A stretch of 5,741 bases of DNA from an uncultured Streptococcus sp. (lineage in GTDB: Bacteria; Bacillota; Bacilli; Lactobacillales; Streptococcaceae). Numbering within the stretch: position 1 is the first letter of the stretch; every line of letters starts with the position of its first letter. Positions 1 through 4,601 of this stretch are shown here, piece by piece. Under the pieces are notes generated by a model. It did not search any database. It saw only the letters and a program-made list of their open reading frames with translations, and was not told where the DNA came from. Both the position numbers and the translations under genes were made by a program. The stretch spans positions 1 to 5,741 of the forward strand of contig CAAEFF010000116.1 in assembly GCA_900755085.1 (NCBI GenBank). The letters run 5' to 3'.

Positions 1-213
1 TACGTTGTCAACAGCTTTTTGAGTACCAAGACCACCGTAACGAGATTTGTCACCGTCACGAAGTTCAACTGCTTCGTGTTCACCAGTAGAAGCTCCTGAT
101 GGAACCATACCACGTCCATGAGCACCTGATTCAGTATAAACTTCTACTTCAAGTGTTGGGTTACCGCGTGAGTCTAGGACTTCGCGAGCGTAAACATCAG
201 TAATAATTGACAT
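1..213 (-). CDS. eno: Enolase (2-phosphoglycerate dehydratase), N-terminal part, cut by the window edge
   Basis: Enolase converts 2-phosphoglycerate to phosphoenolpyruvate in glycolysis; in streptococci it is also found on the cell surface, where it binds plasminogen. The 71 visible codons start MSIITDVYAREVLDSRGNPT, the classic enolase N-terminus. They continue through the mobile active-site loop SGASTG (residues 39-44, whose serine 42 helps bind the second magnesium) and the conserved EHEAVELRDGD stretch. Enolases are about 430 residues, so roughly one sixth is present and the rest lies left of position 1. The start is supported by AAGGAG (222-227) 8 nt upstream of the ATG and by a well-formed promoter further up. 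The gene is divergent from the YueI-family gene. Nothing in the visible part suggests damage. Identification rests on direct reading of the translation. Confidence 0.97.
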   Translation of the reverse strand, partial: MSIITDVYAREVLDSRGNPTLEVEVYTESGAHGRGMVPSGASTGEHEAVELRDGDKSRYGGLGTQKAVDNV

Positions 214-251
214 TTTCTACTCTCCTTATGAGTTATATTTTTTACACCTCT

Positions 252-280
252 ATCATACCTTAATTAGCTTATTTTTTCAA
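252..280 (-). promoter_or_regulatory. Vegetative promoter of eno
   Basis: On the minus strand there is a -35 box TTGAAA (275-280), a 17-bp spacer and a -10 box TATGAT (252-257), each one mismatch or so from the sigma-A consensus. Transcription should start near 245, giving a leader of about 32 nt with the AAGGAG site at 222-227. Spacing and hexamers are near ideal, as expected for a highly expressed glycolytic gene. Confidence 0.8.
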
Positions 281-322
281 GAAAAAACAAGGAAATCTTT
301 GAAATTTGAGAACTTTTTAACA

Positions 323-337
323 TAAAAACGGTTTCAT
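323..337 (-). promoter_or_regulatory. Possible catabolite-responsive element (cre) between eno and the YueI-family gene
   Basis: The minus strand reads ATGAAACCGTTTTTA, which fits the Gram-positive cre consensus WTGNAANCGNWNNCW at every specified position except the C near the right end. Its centre lies about 85 bp upstream of the predicted eno start and about 94 bp upstream of the YueI-family start. CcpA sites upstream of a promoter can activate genes of carbon metabolism, so control of eno is possible. A one-mismatch hit in A+T-rich intergenic DNA can occur by chance. Confidence 0.35.
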
Positions 338-406
338 TGATGGATTCAAATCGAATTTTGATCCTTTCCATTTTTTTCGTTCTCCTTCTCCTTTTCTTCC
401 CTCCTT

Positions 407-417
407 TATGCTATACT
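407..417 (+). promoter_or_regulatory. Extended -10 promoter of the YueI-family gene, implying a leaderless transcript
   Basis: The plus strand reads TATGCTATACT: a TRTGN extension followed by TATACT (412-417), one mismatch from TATAAT. There is no recognisable -35 box at 16-18 bp spacing; that position is filled by an unbroken pyrimidine tract (380-407). The expected transcription start, 7 nt beyond the -10 box, falls on or next to the A of the ATG at 424. Extended -10 promoters without a -35 are known to work in streptococci, and leaderless transcripts of this layout are known for the pneumococcal DpnII genes. Confidence 0.65.
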
Positions 418-423
418 AAAGGT

Positions 424-876
424 ATGACAGATATCAATAAAACTATTTTAGAAAAAGCTGCTGGGCCTAGTCGCCTCCATCCCGATGAGCAGCGTCGTTT
501 TTTAGAGACTTATGGCGAGCGGGTCATCGCTTCTTGTAGTCTAGCTGACGCACGCGAGAAGGCCCTTCTCCAAAACTTTCCAACCATCCTGACGGATAGT
601 TCTGATCATTTCCAACCTGTATTTGTCAAGATTTCACCTTCCTTGGATGAATCCTACCAACTTCAGTATTTAAAAATGACAAAAGAACAAGGGATTGTGG
701 CAAGTATTGTTTCGGATGATTGCAAGAACTCTCCTTTTGGCCTCATCATCCATACAGACCACCCTTCTGGAATCGATCCAACTGATATGAAACTTCAGTA
801 TTCCCAGTTATTTGAAGAGGAGAACGAATCTCCTACAAGTAAAAAAACCTCCTTTTGGAAACGGCTCTTTGGCTAA
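424..876 (+). CDS. YueI-family (DUF1694) protein of unknown function
   Basis: This 150-residue soluble protein resembles Bacillus subtilis YueI and the DUF1694 family. Shared features are the P-DEQRRFL-ERV segment (residues 19-34), a hydrophobic strand near QPVFVKIS, and the segment PFGLIIHTD near residues 104-112. No catalytic motif is recognisable and the family has no established biochemical role. The tail ends KKTSFWKRLFG (140-150), basic and aromatic, possibly an amphipathic anchor. I chose the ATG at 424 because family homology begins right after it and an extended -10 box lies 7 nt upstream. The frame stays open upstream to a TTG at 337 (ATG at 340), adding 29 residues that mimic a signal peptide. 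Those residues come from the T-rich promoter region, and neither upstream start has a Shine-Dalgarno. The gene stands alone, divergent from eno and convergent with the glycerate kinase gene. Confidence 0.85.
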   Translation: MTDINKTILEKAAGPSRLHPDEQRRFLETYGERVIASCSLADAREKALLQNFPTILTDSSDHFQPVFVKISPSLDESYQLQYLKMTKEQGIVASIVSDDCKNSPFGLIIHTDHPSGIDPTDMKLQYSQLFEEENESPTSKKTSFWKRLFG

Positions 877-879
877 AGA

Positions 880-912
880 AAACCCAATGGAATAATCCAA
901 TCCATTGGGTTT
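880..912 (+). terminator. Intrinsic terminator between convergent genes, probably bidirectional
   Basis: A 12-bp perfect stem pairs AAACCCAATGGA (880-891) with TCCATTGGGTTT (901-912) around a 9-nt loop. On the plus strand it starts 4 bases after the YueI-family stop codon and is followed by CTTTTTA. On the minus strand it starts 5 bases after the glycerate kinase stop and is followed by CTTTAG after the stem's own T-run. The T-run is better on the plus strand, but the same hairpin is the only candidate for ending the serB-glycerate kinase transcript. Confidence 0.85.
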
Positions 913-916
913 CTTT

Positions 917-2026
917 TTACTGAATCTTTAGTAGTTGGCCAATATTACGTGCACAAGAAATTAGATTTTTTTCTGCATTTTCGAGGGCTTCAGAAACCTT
1001 GCAAGGACCTGGTACAATAGAAAAAGCAGCGCTTATATTGTGACTTGGAAATCTAGGTAAATCAGCCCCTAAGCTACCACAGATAGCAATGACCAGAATG
1101 CCGGCTGGTGTTCGTTTGGCTACGCCAACTGGAGCCTTCCCTGAAAGGGATTGCTTGTCCATTCTTCCTTCACCGACTACCACTACATCAGCCCTTTGAA
1201 CCTTGTGGTCAAAATCGATTAAATCGAGACTCTTTTCAATTCCAGAGGAAATGTGACCTCCTGCAAAGGCCACTAAACCTGCAGCCATCCCTCCTCCAGC
1301 ACCAGCACCTGGCATTGATAAGATGCAAGGATCTACTAATTGGTAGAAGCTTTGCATGGCCTGATCAACCGCTGGAATTAAGAGAGGATTTAGCCCCTTC
1401 TGACCACTAAAAATAAAGGTTGCTCCTTGAGTTCCGCATAAGGGGTTGATCACATCCGTTAAGATTTGAAGGTCGATCTGCTTGATGCTAGCAGGGACTG
1501 AACTCGTATCTATGGAAGCTATACGGCCCAGGGAAGCCCCTACCGGACGAAGAAGGTGTCCTTCTTGATCAAAAAATTTGACCCCTAGTCCAGCTGCCAT
1601 GCCCATTCCACCATCATTGGTCGCAGATCCACCGATTCCGACACAAATTGTTTGCACACCTTGATCGACTAGATGCAATATCAGTTCACCAATTCCCCGA
1701 GTTTCTAGTTCTAGAGGATTACGTTGATCAACTGGAATAGACCCTAACCCGACTAGTGCTGCCATCTCAAAAAAAGCCATCTGCTCTCTCCGGTAGTAGG
1801 ACATTAGGACTGGATTTCCAAAGGGTCCCGTGACGGAGACCTGCTCTTTTTTTAAGGCTAACACATCTGCCAAGGTATCCATGGTTCCTTCTCCCCCATC
1901 TCCAATAGGAAGCAGGTCGAAAGTTGCTTCCGGCAGGGATTCTTTAAAGCCTTTTTCTAGGGCTTCTGCTACTTGTTTTGCGGATAAGGATTCTTTAAAC
2001 GAATCGGGTGCTAAAAGGATGTGCAT
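917..2026 (-). CDS. glxK: Glycerate kinase, GlxK/GarK family
   Basis: This enzyme phosphorylates glycerate with ATP in the cytoplasm, feeding glycerate into lower glycolysis. Characterised members of this family (GarK/GlxK) mostly give 2-phosphoglycerate, but the exact product here is inferred. The protein is 369 residues, the normal family length. Family motifs appear in order: LAPDSFKESLSA near the start (5-16), GDGGEGT (42-48), the glycine-rich GIGGSATNDGG (130-140), TDVINPLCGTQGA (190-202), GAGAGGGMAAG (240-250), and GEGRMDKQS with GKAPVGVA (285-303). The ATG has AAAGGA (2033-2038) 6 nt upstream. The first 16 bp overlap the end of serB, so the two are probably translated in a coupled way from the serB promoter. 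No gene for a glycerate-producing pathway is visible nearby. The symbol is by family, since garK would serve equally well. Confidence 0.93.
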   Translation of the reverse strand: MHILLAPDSFKESLSAKQVAEALEKGFKESLPEATFDLLPIGDGGEGTMDTLADVLALKKEQVSVTGPFGNPVLMSYYRREQMAFFEMAALVGLGSIPVDQRNPLELETRGIGELILHLVDQGVQTICVGIGGSATNDGGMGMAAGLGVKFFDQEGHLLRPVGASLGRIASIDTSSVPASIKQIDLQILTDVINPLCGTQGATFIFSGQKGLNPLLIPAVDQAMQSFYQLVDPCILSMPGAGAGGGMAAGLVAFAGGHISSGIEKSLDLIDFDHKVQRADVVVVGEGRMDKQSLSGKAPVGVAKRTPAGILVIAICGSLGADLPRFPSHNISAAFSIVPGPCKVSEALENAEKNLISCARNIGQLLKIQ

Positions 2027-2679
2027 TTCTTGTCCTTTCCATGTTGGTCTATGATCTTTAAAACTTGACTAAGATCTCTCTTTTCAATGTGATAGGGAGC
2101 TTTTTCAGCTACAATGGGCTTTGCCATAAAGGCAATCCCAATACCGGCTGTTTCAATCATCGGAAGGTCATTAGCACCATCACCCATCGCGATCGTCTGA
2201 CTTCGTGGGACATGATTTTCATTCGCCCATGTCAGGAGAGCCTCTTTTTTCCTTACGGGAGTTATAATTTCACCAAGGACTTTCCCTGTCAAACGGCCAT
2301 CAGATACCTGCAAACGATTGGCTCGGACCAGATCAATTCCTAAAGACCTCGCGATGGGATCTATAACTTCATGAAATCCCCCCGAAACAAGACCAACCTT
2401 GTAACCTCTTTGATGAAGTTCTGTGATTAAGCCTTCAGCTCCCGGTGTGACTTCCACCTGTTTCAAAATATTTTGAAAGGCAGAGATCTCCAACCCCTTC
2501 AATAAAGCGACACGCGCCTCTAAAGATGCTGAAAAATCTAGCTCCCCATTCATTGCTTGTGCTGTAATCTCTGCCACTTTTTCTCCCGCGCCAGCTTCTT
2601 GAGCTAGTAGATCAATCCCTTCCTGTCGGATCAAAGTTCCATCTACATCCATAACGAGAAGACCTGTTACTTTTTTCAT
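2011..2679 (-). CDS. serB: Phosphoserine phosphatase (HAD superfamily)
   Basis: SerB removes phosphate from L-phosphoserine, the last step of serine synthesis from 3-phosphoglycerate. The 222-residue protein is a single HAD domain without an ACT domain. Motif I is DVDGT (D11 nucleophile, D13 acid/base), followed by E20 and R56, which bind substrate in the Methanocaldococcus jannaschii enzyme. Motif II is S99 in LVSGG, motif III is K144, and motif IV is GDGAND with D167 and N170. These positions match the numbering of the archaeal enzyme, which supports phosphoserine specificity. Motif I has glycine at position 14 where most SerB proteins have serine (DxDST). The start has AAAGGA (2685-2690) 5 nt upstream and its own promoter. 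The C-terminal end, including CTSF, overlaps the glycerate kinase start by 16 bp. A related HAD phosphatase is possible but less likely. Confidence 0.9.
   Translation of the reverse strand: MKKVTGLLVMDVDGTLIRQEGIDLLAQEAGAGEKVAEITAQAMNGELDFSASLEARVALLKGLEISAFQNILKQVEVTPGAEGLITELHQRGYKVGLVSGGFHEVIDPIARSLGIDLVRANRLQVSDGRLTGKVLGEIITPVRKKEALLTWANENHVPRSQTIAMGDGANDLPMIETAGIGIAFMAKPIVAEKAPYHIEKRDLSQVLKIIDQHGKDKKCTSF
2033..2038 (-). promoter_or_regulatory. Ribosome binding site of the glycerate kinase gene, lying inside serB
   Basis: AAAGGA on the minus strand is 6 nt upstream of the glycerate kinase ATG and lies within the last codons of serB. It fixes the start at 2026 and means ribosomes finishing serB pass directly over it, which fits translational coupling of the two overlapping genes. 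Confidence 0.75.
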
Positions 2680-2704
2680 CGCTTTCCTTTCTTATTTCTC
2701 CCTT

Positions 2705-2733
2705 ACTATACAAAAATAGGGTTTAAATTTCAA
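2705..2733 (-). promoter_or_regulatory. Promoter of the serB-glycerate kinase operon
   Basis: On the minus strand, -35 TTGAAA (2728-2733) is separated by 17 bp from -10 TATAGT (2705-2710). Both are close to the sigma-A consensus. It lies between the ezrA terminator and the serB start, so the pair forms its own transcription unit with a short leader of about 20 nt starting near 2698. Confidence 0.75.
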
Positions 2734-2735
2734 GT

Positions 2736-2752
2736 TTCAATGATCATTTGAA
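2736..2752. repeat. Imperfect palindrome just upstream of the serB -35 box
   Basis: The perfect 8-bp palindrome ATGATCAT (2740-2747) is flanked by TTCA (2736-2739) and TTGAA (2748-2752), which pair with one bulged base. It begins 2 bp upstream of the -35 box and ends 4 bp before the ezrA terminator stem. The position would suit an operator, but no known regulator's consensus is recognised. Confidence 0.3.
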
Positions 2753-2756
2753 GATA

Positions 2757-2784
2757 AAAAATGACCTACTAAAAGGTCATTTTT
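2757..2784 (-). terminator. Intrinsic terminator of ezrA
   Basis: An 11-bp perfect stem, AAAAATGACCT paired with AGGTCATTTTT, encloses a 6-nt loop and starts 6 nt after the ezrA stop codon. On the minus strand it ends in a run of T followed by ATCTT, the expected form for rho-independent termination. It separates ezrA from the serB operon. Confidence 0.88.
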
Positions 2785-2790
2785 CTGTTA

Positions 2791-4515
2791 TTAGAAGCGA
2801 ATCTGCTCCCGGGTTTTTTCATATGAAGTAACAAAGCGATCGGTTACGCCAGCTTCTACCATTTCCAAAGCATCTGAGATAACTTTGAAGGAAGCCGCAT
2901 AGTCATATTCTCTTTCGAAAATATAAAGGGACTCATCAAAGGCTGCCTGTACATGATCATCAAATGAACGGTAACGGTTCGAGTATTGCAACAATTGCTC
3001 TGTCAAAGTCGCATTTTGAACAATTCGATAAGCCGCTTCTTCCAATTCATTCATATCATTGGTCAAGATTTCCAACAAACGATTGGTTGATTCGATGTTG
3101 ATTTTATCCCCTTCCAACTCATCCATCAAAGCTTCTGTATTGTTACTTGCTGTAAAGAAAATTTCTAAGAATTCTTGAGGAATTCCTGGCAAGTTTCGTT
3201 TGTCCATATAGCGTTTAATGGCATGCAAACGGTTGGCATAGATGTTGACTTTTTGACGAGCATTGGCATCGTCTTTTTCAATTTTTGAAAGGGAATCACT
3301 TAAGCCAATTTGCTCATTTTCGATTTCTTTCAATCGAGCTTCAATAGCTTCTAATTCTTCTTCTACGATAGAATAGGCCTTTTGTGTTTCAGATGAATCT
3401 TTCAAGGCATCTTCTACCACATTTTCTTGTGAAGATAACTCAGCTTCCAACTCTTTTAACTGTTGGCTAAAGGCTTCATTCAAGACAAATGTTTTACCGA
3501 GACGTTCCACTTCTGCCGCAAGGTTGCTATTGTTCTCTTTTGCATGTTTCAAATAGCCAGGCAGTTGTTTCACTGACTTCTTCACAACTTTTTGTGATTC
3601 AATTTCACGGGTAAAGATGTGATACAATGCATCAATTTCTTCTTGAATTTGTTCATTTTCGTAGATGGCATTGTCCAATTCAAGGGCAGATACATTTGCC
3701 ATATTGTTCTTCAAGGAAGCATGCAACTGTTGGAAACGAGATTCGATATCTGTTTCAGTGAAGTGGTAGCCAGATTCCAAAAGTTTGCGGTAGCCACTTT
3801 CCAAATCCTCTAATTGGTCCGGAAGTTTTGCCTGAAGGGCAGTGACAATTTCTGGCACTCGCTCAACAATTTGTTTCAAGGCCACAATATGATTCTCAGC
3901 TGTATCAAGAATTTCAGCCGCTTCAACAGGGTCACCTGAAGAATTCAAGGTTACAAATTGTGAGAACTCAGATTGAATATTTCCAATTTGTTTTTCAATT
4001 TCAGGAAGCGCACTGCCATAACGATCTGGTTCTGAAGTGACTTCTTTTTGAAGTTCTTCAAACATATCCAAGGCATGAACCACACGACCACTATTTTTTT
4101 GTTCCTGCTCTTCAAGATCAGAAAGGGCTTTGCGAATCGCCTTGATATCTTCGTCAATCAATTGGATCTGACTTTCGATATTGTCAATGGCTTGTTTAGC
4201 CTTCATGAAACGGAAAGAATTATTATAACCTTCCGCTTCAAACAGATTGTTTTCAATATCAGCAAATGAATTTAAGGATAAATCTACCCATTTTTGATTC
4301 CATTCACGAAATGCAATTTGACTTTGACCAATCAAATGCATGTTTTTTACGGCCTCTACTTCATCGTTGACCGGAAGGTTGTATAACTTTTCTTTTCGTT
4401 CTTCCAGTGCTGCCAGTAAGGCTTCATTTCGTTTTCTCAAAAGAACTGCAACCACATATCCTACAATCAAGATAAGGGCGACAATAAAGATGAGAACAAT
4501 TAGTCCACTAGACAT
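2791..4515 (-). CDS. ezrA: Septation ring formation regulator EzrA
   Basis: EzrA is a membrane-anchored protein that binds FtsZ, restrains ring assembly away from midcell and takes part in division and cell wall synthesis. The 574-residue length is normal. One transmembrane helix spans about residues 4-26, followed by the basic segment RKR, so the N-terminus is outside and the long domain is cytoplasmic. The rest is rich in glutamate, lysine, leucine and glutamine with heptad-like patterns, fitting the spectrin-like coiled-coil repeats of the family. Near the C-terminus QYSNRYR (510-516) matches the conserved QNR patch needed for midcell localisation in Bacillus subtilis, at equivalent numbering. 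The ATG has AAGGAG (4523-4528) 7 nt upstream. It lies 86 bp downstream of gyrB, the usual streptococcal arrangement, and is followed by a strong terminator, so it is transcribed alone or with gyrB. Confidence 0.96.
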   Translation of the reverse strand: MSSGLIVLIFIVALILIVGYVVAVLLRKRNEALLAALEERKEKLYNLPVNDEVEAVKNMHLIGQSQIAFREWNQKWVDLSLNSFADIENNLFEAEGYNNSFRFMKAKQAIDNIESQIQLIDEDIKAIRKALSDLEEQEQKNSGRVVHALDMFEELQKEVTSEPDRYGSALPEIEKQIGNIQSEFSQFVTLNSSGDPVEAAEILDTAENHIVALKQIVERVPEIVTALQAKLPDQLEDLESGYRKLLESGYHFTETDIESRFQQLHASLKNNMANVSALELDNAIYENEQIQEEIDALYHIFTREIESQKVVKKSVKQLPGYLKHAKENNSNLAAEVERLGKTFVLNEAFSQQLKELEAELSSQENVVEDALKDSSETQKAYSIVEEELEAIEARLKEIENEQIGLSDSLSKIEKDDANARQKVNIYANRLHAIKRYMDKRNLPGIPQEFLEIFFTASNNTEALMDELEGDKINIESTNRLLEILTNDMNELEEAAYRIVQNATLTEQLLQYSNRYRSFDDHVQAAFDESLYIFEREYDYAASFKVISDALEMVEAGVTDRFVTSYEKTREQIRF

Positions 4516-4557
4516 ATAAAAACTCCTTCATCGTATTACTTGAACGTAATCCTAGTA

Positions 4558-4568
4558 ATTATACCATA
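4558..4568 (-). promoter_or_regulatory. Extended -10 promoter of ezrA
   Basis: The minus strand reads TATGGTATAAT: a perfect TATAAT (4558-4563) with a TRTGN extension (4564-4568). No good -35 box is seen at 16-18 bp spacing; that place is taken by the palindrome CCATTAATGG (4575-4584). The predicted start near 4551 gives a leader of about 36 nt containing the AAGGAG site. No terminator is visible after gyrB, so ezrA may receive read-through as well. Confidence 0.7.
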
Positions 4569-4601
4569 AAATATCCATTAATGGGAAGTGTTCGGTGAAT
4601 T

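Noticed and set aside
299..326. Alternative plus-strand promoter TTGAAA-16 bp-CATAAA for the YueI-family gene
   Set aside because: The -10 match is poor (4 of 6), and a transcript from here would still lack a properly spaced ribosome binding site for the ATG at 424. The extended -10 at 407-417 explains the start better.
337..423. N-terminal extension of the YueI-family ORF resembling a signal peptide or membrane helix
   Set aside because: The hydrophobic residues come from a T-rich promoter region. There is no Shine-Dalgarno before the TTG at 337 or ATG at 340, an extended -10 box lies inside the stretch, and family homology starts only after the ATG at 424.
1108..1410. Plus-strand ORF of 100 codons opposite the glycerate kinase gene
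   Set aside because: It is antisense to conserved glycerate kinase motifs, its composition is not protein-like and no promoter is seen, so it is a shadow frame.
3951..4269. Overlapping short ORFs on both strands within ezrA
   Set aside because: They fall in the coiled-coil coding region, where biased codons leave alternative frames open; none has a ribosome binding site or family resemblance.
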